Shown here piece by piece: positions 1 to 6,077 of a stretch of 8,958 bases of DNA. Numbering within the stretch: the stretch's first letter is position 1; every line of letters begins with the position of its first letter. The stretch covers positions 1 to 8,958 of the forward strand of contig JAGMEL010000169.1 of assembly GCA_023128195.1 (NCBI GenBank), given 5' to 3'. Origin of the DNA: Caldifarciminota bacterium. Lineage in GTDB: Bacteria > Hydrothermota > Tepidihabitantia > SM23-42. Position numbers and translations under genes: made by a program. The notes under the pieces were generated by a model. That model was not told the origin of the DNA, searched no databases, and saw only the letters and a program-made list of their open reading frames with translations.

Positions 1-1
1 T

Positions 2-2647
2 CCGCACCAACTCATGATTCGTCAATCAACCGATTATGGCAATACATGGAGTTTTATGAAAGCATCCCATGGCGGCAGCATACCATTAATTGATTCAATG
101 GATATTGTTGTAGACTATGTTGATCCTAACTACATCTATGTCGGATTCTGTCATTGGAATAGATATGAGAAATCACCCGACGGAAGCACTATTTGGGTCA
201 GTGATGACGGTGGTAAAAATATACTATATACACATGATAGTGGCACAGATGTAATCTATGCAATGGCTGGTGATCCCGAAAATACAAGCCAAGTTTATGT
301 ATCCTTTCTTTTTCCTGATGGAGATTTCGATAGGGTAATCAAAACTATTAATAAGGGTGGTACTTTCTTTTTTAGTGGCACAAACTTACCTAACCAAGTT
401 ACTGATATCCTTGTGGATCCAAAAAATACAGACAATTTATATGTTGGTTCATGTTCTGGGTATAAAGGTGTCTGGAAATCAGCAAATCAAGGAGGCAGTT
501 GGTACCAAGTTGGACTAAATATCATTAGTGTATATGCATTGGCTGTTGATTATGATTATGACTTTATCTACGCAGGATGCGATGAATCAAATGGTATTTA
601 TAAAACGACTGATGGTGGTAACATATGGATTCAAATGAATGACGGTCTTGATTATAAATACATAAGGGACCTTGAAATTGATCCTGAAGAACCAACAATT
701 ATTTATACTATTTGTAGAGAAAATAATGGTGCAATCCATAACTTCGTTTACTGTTCTGTTGATAGAGGAGGTAAATGGTTCAATTTAAGCGAAGGACTAA
801 CAGTCCAACAACTCCACAAACTTAGGATTGATTCACATCCTAATCAGCCTAAAACGGTTTATCTTGGCACTGAACATGGCATTTATACTTATACCCCAGA
901 GTTTAACAAATCCCTGGTGAGTAGTTCAAACGAGGCAACATTTAAAAATAATGGTCGCAAAATATGCCGTATCATAGGATCGGATGAGCTGTGGGTGACC
1001 TATGAGTCTGGCGGAGTAGTATATGCTGTTCGCTCGACCGACGCTGTCTGGTCAAAAAAGATGGAATTGGGTCAGGGTTATAATCCCTGTATAAGTGTGA
1101 ATCCTACCATGGTGGCTGATCATAAACCCGGGGTAGTCTGGCGGGCACAAGGTGACCGAGATACACTTTACTTTGCAAGGTATATTTCGGATAATAATTG
1201 GACTTCACCAATTGTCATTGTAACTTCACAACCGGGTGTTAATTTTGGACCACCCTCGTTTGTTATCGGGACTGATAATATTGGGCGGCTGGTCTATACA
1301 GCGGCTGAACATCCATATCGAGTCTATTACACTCAATTTGACATATATGATCCAGTTGTCAGTGATCCTGAGCTGGTTGGTACAGGCGAAAATCCAAGCA
1401 TTGAATTTATGCCTGGTATAGTTAATCCGCACATTCATGTGGTCTGGGAAAATAACTCAACAGTTTTGTATCGTTCAAGGACAATAGGTGGAACATGGAG
1501 TGATCAAGAAACTGTTTTTACTAATAGCAATCATCCTTGTCTTGAGATTGATGGTACTAATGTCTATGTGGTATGTGAAGCGTTTAGTGATATTTACTAT
1601 CGCTATGCGGTTTATAGTGGTGGCAACCATTACTGGACACGCTATCAAAAAATATCGCACTCTGATGTTCCTTCAACCTATCCTGTATTAACTGGTGGTA
1701 ATACCTGTGCCTGGGTTGAAGAAATACCGGGCAATTTCGAGATTTATTTTTCTTATTATGATCCTGAAATCGGATGGGTAGAACCAATAAATATAAGTAA
1801 TACTGATGAATGTTCGAACTATCCACATATTACACATAAACAGACAATTGAGCGAACCATTGTATATTTCACCTGGACAGAAAGCAATTCAGCACCTTAT
1901 GACATAAAATTTCAAACCTACTCTTTTGGATTGGGTGAAGGTGGAAGTGAAGCGCTTCCATTTTATGTTGCTAATGGTGGAGAAGAAGAGGCATCACCAT
2001 TTAATCTTCGTCGTGAAGGTTATCATCAATACGGCACTGAGCCTTATAAGCAGATTGACTATGACCAGGAATATCTTGAATACCAATTTGAGGGTTTGAA
2101 CCCAGAAAGGGAATATGCCGGTGCTGTTTATCTTTATCAACATGGTTATGCTAACTTACCTATTCTGGCTAAGGTTGACAATTATCAGATTGGTGCGATT
2201 ACACTGCCTTCAGATACATTAATTATTCTCAAGCATATGGTGCCGACAATGCTTTATGAGGATAGTATAATAAATATCAAGATTTTTGGCAACAATGCGG
2301 TGAGTGCGATATTAGTCCTTTATGAATATGAAGTGGATTCTGCAGGTGGTGGTCCACAGAGTTCTCAATCAATGCTAACACAAACTGGTCATTTGACATT
2401 GAGTGTTTATCCGAATCCAGTTAAAAAATTCATTGGAATCGAATATAATTTACCTGCGAAGACTGATATTAAATTATCAATCTTTGACGTGGCAGGCAGA
2501 TTGATAAAAAATATTGTTAGTGAAAATCAGGAATCAGGTATTTTTCATAAGTCTTTTGATATAACCAATCTATCGCAGGGCGTATATTTTATCAGGTTAA
2601 ATACCCGTGATAAATCGCTCGTAGAAAAGGTGATTTTTTTGAAGTAA
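2..2647 (+). CDS. Secreted Asp-box (BNR) repeat protein with T9SS C-terminal sorting domain, 5'-partial
   Basis: The frame is open to the left edge, so the ATG at 14 is probably internal and the signal peptide lies outside the window. Residues below count from that ATG (877 aa). Six Asp-box-like motifs (S/T-x-D-x-G-x-x-W or decayed forms) occur near residues 5-12, 63-70, 111-118, 156-163, 198-205 and 248-255, as in sialidase/Vps10-type beta-propellers. Residues about 310-640 form a second region with recurring W/Y-rich strands, probably another propeller. Residues about 645-772 look like a beta-sandwich of malectin or carbohydrate-binding type (weak call). Residues 796-877 are a clear type IX sorting domain: LSVYPNP, then a FDVAGRLI strand, then GVYFIRL and the terminal KVIFLK. 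The protein is probably exported through the outer membrane and anchored or released at the surface. Asp-boxes alone do not prove an enzyme, and I see no basis for naming a substrate. Confidence 0.9.
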   Translation, partial: PHQLMIRQSTDYGNTWSFMKASHGGSIPLIDSMDIVVDYVDPNYIYVGFCHWNRYEKSPDGSTIWVSDDGGKNILYTHDSGTDVIYAMAGDPENTSQVYVSFLFPDGDFDRVIKTINKGGTFFFSGTNLPNQVTDILVDPKNTDNLYVGSCSGYKGVWKSANQGGSWYQVGLNIISVYALAVDYDYDFIYAGCDESNGIYKTTDGGNIWIQMNDGLDYKYIRDLEIDPEEPTIIYTICRENNGAIHNFVYCSVDRGGKWFNLSEGLTVQQLHKLRIDSHPNQPKTVYLGTEHGIYTYTPEFNKSLVSSSNEATFKNNGRKICRIIGSDELWVTYESGGVVYAVRSTDAVWSKKMELGQGYNPCISVNPTMVADHKPGVVWRAQGDRDTLYFARYISDNNWTSPIVIVTSQPGVNFGPPSFVIGTDNIGRLVYTAAEHPYRVYYTQFDIYDPVVSDPELVGTGENPSIEFMPGIVNPHIHVVWENNSTVLYRSRTIGGTWSDQETVFTNSNHPCLEIDGTNVYVVCEAFSDIYYRYAVYSGGNHYWTRYQKISHSDVPSTYPVLTGGNTCAWVEEIPGNFEIYFSYYDPEIGWVEPINISNTDECSNYPHITHKQTIERTIVYFTWTESNSAPYDIKFQTYSFGLGEGGSEALPFYVANGGEEEASPFNLRREGYHQYGTEPYKQIDYDQEYLEYQFEGLNPEREYAGAVYLYQHGYANLPILAKVDNYQIGAITLPSDTLIILKHMVPTMLYEDSIINIKIFGNNAVSAILVLYEYEVDSAGGGPQSSQSMLTQTGHLTLSVYPNPVKKFIGIEYNLPAKTDIKLSIFDVAGRLIKNIVSENQESGIFHKSFDITNLSQGVYFIRLNTRDKSLVEKVIFLK

Positions 2648-2659
2648 ACAAAATGTTCA

Positions 2660-2694
2660 AGGGAAATTCTTTGCTTTGAGAATTTCCCTGTTTA
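2660..2694 (+). terminator. Hairpin terminator after the T9SS protein gene
   Basis: An 11-bp perfect stem pairs 2660-2670 (AGGGAAATTCT) with 2679-2689 (AGAATTTCCCT) around an 8-nt loop, 12 bases after the TAA stop. The following bases (GTTTAAAA) give only a short T-run, so it is a weak intrinsic terminator by the usual rule. Position and stem strength still argue for a transcript end or a 3'-protecting hairpin. Confidence 0.6.
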
Positions 2695-2723
2695 AAACGT
2701 GCAACCGAAGGGCGATTCATCCT

Positions 2724-2794
2724 GAAGGGATGACACCACTTGTGGTGTCATTGACCGCATCCCTTCCTTTAATCAAAAGAGCGGGACGGTCAAT
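2724..2794. repeat. Nested palindromic repeat cluster
   Basis: TGACACCAC at 2731-2739 is mirrored perfectly by GTGGTGTCA at 2742-2750 with only TT between them. GAAGGGA at 2724-2730 pairs with TCCCTTC at 2760-2766, enclosing the inner palindrome with a 9-nt bulge on the 3' side. A further 8-bp pairing joins ATTGACCG at 2750-2757 with CGGTCAAT at 2787-2794. The compact, tiny-loop symmetry resembles REP-like extragenic palindromes; whether it recurs elsewhere in the genome cannot be seen from here. Confidence 0.65.
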
Positions 2795-3008
2795 CCAGGA
2801 ATGTAAATGCACTTGAATATCTTGCCTCTTGATAATTCTTATAACAAAATCATCCTTTTAAAGCGGATCAGAATACACGCTGCGCTGAAAAGTTCATTCT
2901 ACAATGGTAGTGGTTTGATTTATCAGGCAACTGCATACTCTGGTATCTGACGGATTAAGCAATAAGATTAATATGGTCAAACAAACAATTTCTTGAATTT
3001 CACGGGGC

Positions 3009-3022
3009 GAGCCTAAAGGCTC
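3009..3022. repeat. Short-loop palindrome
   Basis: GAGCCT (3009-3014) and AGGCTC (3017-3022) form a perfect 6-bp stem with an AA loop, immediately before the T-run hairpin at 3024. Outside the core the symmetry continues only partly (G3006-C3025 and G3004-C3027 can pair, with mismatches between), which suggests a decayed longer palindrome. Confidence 0.5.
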
Positions 3023-3023
3023 T

Positions 3024-3047
3024 ACTCCAACAAAAATTGGAGTTTTT
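3024..3047 (+). terminator. Compact intrinsic terminator-like hairpin with T5 run
   Basis: ACTCCAA (3024-3030) pairs with TTGGAGT (3037-3043) around a 6-nt A-rich loop, and TTTTT (3043-3047) follows on the + strand. This is the form of a small rho-independent terminator. No coding gene precedes it closely (the last stop is nearly 380 bases upstream), so it may back up the terminator at 2660, end a small untranslated RNA, or insulate the promoter at 3186. Confidence 0.5.
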
Positions 3048-3185
3048 CGACAGTTTCCTCTGTGAAGGGCGGGGTGAATTGGGCGACTACATTATTTGGT
3101 ACGACAGTTCCATAAGATGGAAATTCTGTTATTCTATTTATTGTTTTTTTTGAAAAAGGGATGTCGGCGCATCCAGTGACATTCC

Positions 3186-3213
3186 TTGACTTTTGAAGAT
3201 TATTGGATATAAT
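3186..3213 (+). promoter_or_regulatory. Sigma70-type promoter for the 2-oxoacid oxidoreductase operon
   Basis: TTGACT (3186-3191) and a perfect TATAAT (3208-3213) are separated by 16 nt. Transcription would start near 3220, leaving a leader of about 120 nt before the ferredoxin gene. It lies downstream of the T-run hairpin and has no rival of similar quality in the gap, so it is the natural promoter of the four-gene operon. It resembles the general bacterial consensus rather than the TAnnTTTG form of classical Bacteroidota. Confidence 0.65.
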
Positions 3214-3328
3214 AAATTTGGGAGTTTGGGTACTAAAATACCAGAATCCCATTATCAAACATAGTTTTAACAAACAGTGTTTTTTAGTTTAAAATACACA
3301 AAAATTGAAGGTTTTATCCTTAATTTAG

Positions 3329-3336
3329 AAAGGAGG
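3329..3336 (+). promoter_or_regulatory. Strong ribosome binding site of the ferredoxin subunit
   Basis: AAAGGAGG ends 5 nt before the ATG at 3342. This near-perfect Shine-Dalgarno match fixes the start of the small ferredoxin gene. Confidence 0.75.
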
Positions 3337-3341
3337 AATAA

Positions 3342-3551
3342 ATGCCCGAAGTCAAGATTTTAGAAGAAGTTTGCAAGGGATGCGGATTCTGCTGTGATAA
3401 TGTGTGCCCGGTAGATATTCTCGTCCTTTCGCCTGACCGGATCAATTCGAGTGGTTATCATCCAGCTATAGTTACTGATATGGAAAAATGTACTGGTTGC
3501 GGGTATTGCTTCAAAATATGTCCAGAACCGGCAATCGAAATTTATAAATAA
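3342..3551 (+). CDS. 2-oxoacid:ferredoxin oxidoreductase, ferredoxin-like delta subunit (2x[4Fe-4S])
   Basis: This 69-residue protein is almost entirely a bacterial-type dicluster ferredoxin, the size usual for KorD/VorD/OorD subunits. It would carry electrons from the thiamine site of the alpha/beta subunits to soluble ferredoxin in the cytoplasm. The second cluster motif is standard, C50-x2-C53-x2-C56-x3-C60-P. The first is unusual: C11, C14, C17, C18 and C22-P, so there is one extra residue before the last cysteine and two adjacent candidates for the third ligand. The gene is first in the operon, has a strong ribosome site and ends 9 nt before the alpha subunit gene. The delta-alpha-beta-gamma order matches known oorDABC/kor-type operons. 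Which 2-oxoacid is used cannot be read from this subunit. Confidence 0.92.
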   Translation: MPEVKILEEVCKGCGFCCDNVCPVDILVLSPDRINSSGYHPAIVTDMEKCTGCGYCFKICPEPAIEIYK

Positions 3552-3560
3552 GGGGGCGAC

Positions 3561-4628
3561 ATGGCAGAAAAAAAATTGATGTATGGAAATCACGCTATTG
3601 TTGAAGGCGTTATTGCTGCAGGTTGTCGATTCTTTGCTGGTTATCCAATCACTCCACAGAACGAGATTCCCGAACTCATGTCAATTAGAATGAATGAAAT
3701 AGGCGGGGTTTTTGTACAGACTGGAAGTGAAGTTGCTGCGATAAATATGCTCTTTGGCGCAGCAGCTGCCGGTAAAAGAGCAATGACATCCTCATCTTCA
3801 CCGGGTATAAGTTTAATGCAAGAGGGAATATCCTATATTGCAGGTGCTGATATACCAGTATTAGTAGTGAATGTGGTGCGAGGTGGTCCAGGTCTTGGTA
3901 ATATTGCGCCGGCGCAATCTGACTATTATCAGGCAACACGAGGCGGCGGACACGGTGATTATTTTACCATAACCCTGGCGCCTAATTCAGCCCAGGAGCT
4001 GTTTGAATTTCCCAGACTCGCTTTTGAACTGGCAGAAAAGTATCGAAATCCAGCGCTCATTCTTGCTGATGGGTTATTAGGACAGATGATGGAACCAGTT
4101 GAATTGTCCGATGAATTGGTTGATCCGAATAGCCTGGCAGAGAACGAATGGGCACTTTCAGGATGTAAAGGTAGAGAAAGAAGGATTGTTCGTTCGTATG
4201 ACTTAAGACCAGGAAAGCTTGAGGAATGGAATCTACGCCGTATTGAAAAATACGAGAAGATTAAGAAGAATGAGCAGAGATTTGAAGCTACAGATTGTGA
4301 TGATGCTGATTTAGTGATCGTTGCCTATGGTACCTGTGCAAGAGTATCCGATGCTGCAAAAAAATTGGCGAGGGATAAAGGATTTAAAGTGGGACTTTTA
4401 AGACCAATAACCCTCTGGCCATTTCCTACGGATGTGTTTGCTGATATGTCAAAAAGAATTGAGAATTTCTTAGTTGTTGAAATGAGTTGCGGACAGATGA
4501 TTGATGATGTAAAGCTAGCTACTGAACACCGGTCAAAAATTCATTTCCACGGACGACCAGGTGGTGGTGTACCAACCCCTTCAGAGGTTTACAAGGAAAT
4601 TGAGAAAGTACTTGGAGGTGCGCAATGA
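3561..4628 (+). CDS. vorB: 2-oxoacid:ferredoxin oxidoreductase alpha subunit (VorB/KorA type)
   Basis: At 355 residues it matches the stand-alone alpha subunit of three- or four-subunit 2-oxoacid:ferredoxin oxidoreductases, with no fused gamma domain. The N-terminal pyrimidine-binding TPP domain shows GYPITPQNEIPE (27-38) and the conserved Glu of the GSEVAAINM segment (E57), which in the family contacts the thiamine ring. The SSSSPGISLMQEGISY, RGGPGLGN and GGGHGDY blocks follow, and residues about 245-350 form the transketolase-C-like domain. With the beta subunit it would convert a 2-oxoacid plus CoA to acyl-CoA and CO2. The wording of these blocks is closest, from memory, to proteins named VorB (3-methyl-2-oxobutanoate dehydrogenase). 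2-Oxoglutarate (KorA/OorA) is the main alternative, and sequence alone does not settle it. AAGGGGG at 3550-3556 overlaps the preceding stop and sets the start. The stop overlaps the next ATG by four bases (ATGA). Confidence 0.93.
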   Translation: MAEKKLMYGNHAIVEGVIAAGCRFFAGYPITPQNEIPELMSIRMNEIGGVFVQTGSEVAAINMLFGAAAAGKRAMTSSSSPGISLMQEGISYIAGADIPVLVVNVVRGGPGLGNIAPAQSDYYQATRGGGHGDYFTITLAPNSAQELFEFPRLAFELAEKYRNPALILADGLLGQMMEPVELSDELVDPNSLAENEWALSGCKGRERRIVRSYDLRPGKLEEWNLRRIEKYEKIKKNEQRFEATDCDDADLVIVAYGTCARVSDAAKKLARDKGFKVGLLRPITLWPFPTDVFADMSKRIENFLVVEMSCGQMIDDVKLATEHRSKIHFHGRPGGGVPTPSEVYKEIEKVLGGAQ

Positions 4629-5374
4629 AAAAGATTTTTGGTAGACCCGCTGGATTGACTGAAACACTCCAGAGATATTGCCCTGGTTGCGGTCATGGTA
4701 TTGTTCACCGAATTATTGGTGAACTTCTTGTGAAGTTGGATATTAGGGAAAGGACTATAGGTATTGCACCTGTCGGCTGTTCGGTCTTTGCTGATGAGTA
4801 TTTTAACTGTGATATGATTCAACCCCCTCATGGACGCGGACCAGCAGTTGCAACCGGTTTGAAACGCACCAGACCAGAATGTATTGTTTTCAGTTATCAA
4901 GGTGATGGCGACCTTGCGGCAATGGGTACGTCAGAAATCATCCATGCGGCTGCCCGTAATGAGAACATTACTGTAATATTCATCAATAATGCAATATTTG
5001 GCATGACCGGCGGTCAGATGGCACCTACAACGCTTCCCGGTATGAAGTCTACAACCTCGGTTAAAGGACGTGATATTGAAAAGCAAGGCTATCCAATAAG
5101 AGTCTGTGAAATGCTCGCAAGTCTTGATGGACCTTATTATTTAGAGCGGTGTGCAGTTGATACGCCGAAGAACGTAATTCGAAGCGAGAAAGCCTTGAAA
5201 ACAGCATTTATGAATCAGATTAATAATAAAGGATTTTCCCTGGTGGAGATATTGTCAATGTGTCCTACTGGCTGGGGACAAACACCAGTTCAGGCAAAGA
5301 AATGGCTTGGTGAGGCGATGGTGCAATATTACCCCTTAGGCGTATATCGAGACCGGTCAAAGGAGGAAAAATGA
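4625..5374 (+). CDS. 2-oxoacid:ferredoxin oxidoreductase beta subunit, TPP-binding
   Basis: This 249-residue protein is the thiamine-diphosphate and Fe-S bearing beta subunit, the partner of the preceding alpha subunit in the catalytic dimer. The TPP/Mg motif runs from GDGD (93-96) to NN (121-122), followed by MTGGQMAPTT. Four cysteines sit where the family binds a [4Fe-4S] cluster: C19 and C22 in YCPGCGHG, C52 in VGCS and C213 in SMCPTGWG. The HGRGPAVATGLK segment (69-80) is typical of Kor/Vor beta chains. GGAGGT at 4614-4619 lies inside the end of the alpha gene, 5 nt from this ATG, and the genes overlap as ATGA, so translation is probably coupled. The product is cytoplasmic. The 2-oxoacid remains ambiguous (2-oxoisovalerate or 2-oxoglutarate). 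Confidence 0.94.
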   Translation: MKKIFGRPAGLTETLQRYCPGCGHGIVHRIIGELLVKLDIRERTIGIAPVGCSVFADEYFNCDMIQPPHGRGPAVATGLKRTRPECIVFSYQGDGDLAAMGTSEIIHAAARNENITVIFINNAIFGMTGGQMAPTTLPGMKSTTSVKGRDIEKQGYPIRVCEMLASLDGPYYLERCAVDTPKNVIRSEKALKTAFMNQINNKGFSLVEILSMCPTGWGQTPVQAKKWLGEAMVQYYPLGVYRDRSKEEK

Positions 5375-5904
5375 CAAAGGAAATCATTGTATCAGGTTTT
5401 GGTGGACAGGGTGTTGTCAGTTCCGGTATTATCCTGGCCTACGCTGGATTGATCGAAGACAAACATGTTACATTTTTTCCTTCTTATGGTGCTGAGATGC
5501 GCGGAGGCACTGCAAACTGTTCGATTGTCGTTTCTAACGAACCGGTTGCATCGCCCATTGTGTCTAATCCCGATATTGTTATAATTATGAATGAACCTTC
5601 ATTGACGCGGTTTGAACCAACAGTAAAGCCAAATGGATTGTTGCTCTATAACAAAACACTTATCAAATCCAAACCAGCACGAACTGATATTACAATAATT
5701 CCTGTTGATGCTAATATCATTGCTGAGGGATTAGGACAGAGCAGAATTGCTAATATGGTCATGCTTGGTGTTATGGCGAAAAAAACCGGATTGCTCAAAT
5801 TGGAAACTTTAAAAGAAGCACAGCGTAAAAGATTTATAAAGGCAAATAAAGAACAGTTGACCTTGAATGATAAAGCGTTAGAAAAAGGATATGGACTATT
5901 ATAA
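5371..5904 (+). CDS. 2-oxoacid:ferredoxin oxidoreductase gamma subunit
   Basis: These 177 residues form one pyruvate/ketoisovalerate oxidoreductase gamma-family domain, the usual length for a stand-alone subunit. Family signatures are GFGGQGVVSSG at residues 9-19, then FFPSYGAEMRGGTANCSIVVS and the SNPDIVIIMNEPSL segment. The gamma subunit holds the heteromer together and contributes to CoA handling in characterised relatives. AGGAGG at 5361-5366 is 4 nt upstream of the ATG, which overlaps the beta stop (ATGA), so this is the last gene of the ferredoxin-alpha-beta-gamma operon. No convincing T-run terminator follows. The next 173 bases are palindromes and tandem repeats, so transcription might read on into the radical SAM gene. 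Confidence 0.93.
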   Translation: MTKEIIVSGFGGQGVVSSGIILAYAGLIEDKHVTFFPSYGAEMRGGTANCSIVVSNEPVASPIVSNPDIVIIMNEPSLTRFEPTVKPNGLLLYNKTLIKSKPARTDITIIPVDANIIAEGLGQSRIANMVMLGVMAKKTGLLKLETLKEAQRKRFIKANKEQLTLNDKALEKGYGLL

Positions 5905-5939
5905 CGCCCAAACCGCAGGATCGTTGCACTCGCAGGAAA

Positions 5940-6023
5940 CGCAGTATCATCCGCCTTGCAGGCGGATTCGCAAAAAATTATTTTAAAATCTTTTGTCTCC
6001 TGCAAGCCGAAGGCGATACTGCG
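5940..6023. repeat. Long-range inverted repeat upstream of the radical SAM gene
   Basis: The reverse complement of 5940-5957 matches 6010-6023 along all 14 bases of the latter, with a 4-nt bulge on the 5' side. The core is GCAGTATC at 5941-5948 against GATACTGC at 6015-6022. The same 8-mer could instead pair with the copies at 6032-6039 or 6049-6056, so one arm has three possible partners. The arms enclose the short palindrome at 5949-5967 only partly, so the two folds compete. Confidence 0.5.
5949..5967. repeat. Perfect 8-bp palindrome with 3-nt loop
   Basis: ATCCGCCT (5949-5956) and AGGCGGAT (5960-5967) flank a TGC loop, 45 bases after the gamma-subunit stop. No T-run follows directly, so it is more like an extragenic palindrome or a 3'-end stabiliser than an intrinsic terminator. 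It is GC-rich compared with its AT-rich surroundings. Confidence 0.6.
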
Positions 6024-6056
6024 AACGAAGCGATACTGCAAACGAAGTGATACTGC
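6006..6056. repeat. Three 17-bp tandem repeats
   Basis: Units at 6006-6022, 6023-6039 and 6040-6056 each end in an identical GATACTGC. Their first nine bases vary around GAACGAAGC (the third reads AAACGAAGT; the first, GCCGAAGGC, is the most diverged). The array ends 21 bases before the radical SAM start codon and so would be in its 5' leader. The period of 17 is not a multiple of three, so this is not a coding repeat. Confidence 0.7.
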
Positions 6057-6077
6057 GCTTACTGTATTGTAATTGTT

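Larger units (their letters stand above)
2648..3341. other. Long noncoding gap with palindromes, terminator and promoter
   Basis: About 690 bases hold no credible gene. In order they contain the hairpin at 2660-2689, a cluster of nested palindromes at 2724-2794, an unremarkable AT-rich stretch at about 2800-3000 in which I see nothing, a tight palindrome at 3009-3022, a T-run hairpin at 3024-3047, and the promoter at 3186-3213. Downstream of the promoter an AU-rich hairpin pairs 3277-3286 with 3290-3299 (9 of 10 pairs, 3-nt loop). It would lie in the roughly 120-nt leader of the oxidoreductase operon. An 83-codon minus-strand frame at 3022-3273 has no ribosome site and is not annotated as a gene. 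Confidence 0.6.

Noticed and set aside
14..16. ATG at 14 as the true start of the first gene.
   Set aside because: The frame is open upstream to the edge, the ATG sits just before an Asp-box, and there is no signal peptide, which a T9SS cargo must have.
14..900. A sialidase call for the Asp-box region.
   Set aside because: Asp-boxes are structural and shared by many propellers. No arginine triad or other catalytic signature was recognisable.
3022..3273. An 83-codon minus-strand frame in the long gap that ends in a plausible-looking peptide (FTPPFTEETVEKLQ).
   Set aside because: It has no ribosome site, its start region is AT-rich, its 3' end overlaps a + strand terminator hairpin and its body overlaps the best promoter. 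At most it is a decayed fragment; a protein search of relatives would decide.
5956..5984. A possible promoter (TTGCAG, 17 nt, TATTTT) before the radical SAM gene.
   Set aside because: Both boxes are poor matches and the first lies inside a palindrome, so such a match in AT-rich DNA is expected by chance.
5646..6041. A 131-codon minus-strand frame across the gamma-subunit end and the repeat region.
   Set aside because: It lies mostly antisense to a clear gene and runs into tandem repeats; its composition is that of a shadow frame.
6006..6056. A CRISPR array or iteron origin as an explanation of the tandem repeats.
   Set aside because: The units are contiguous 17-mers with no unique spacers, there are only three, and no cas or replication gene is nearby.
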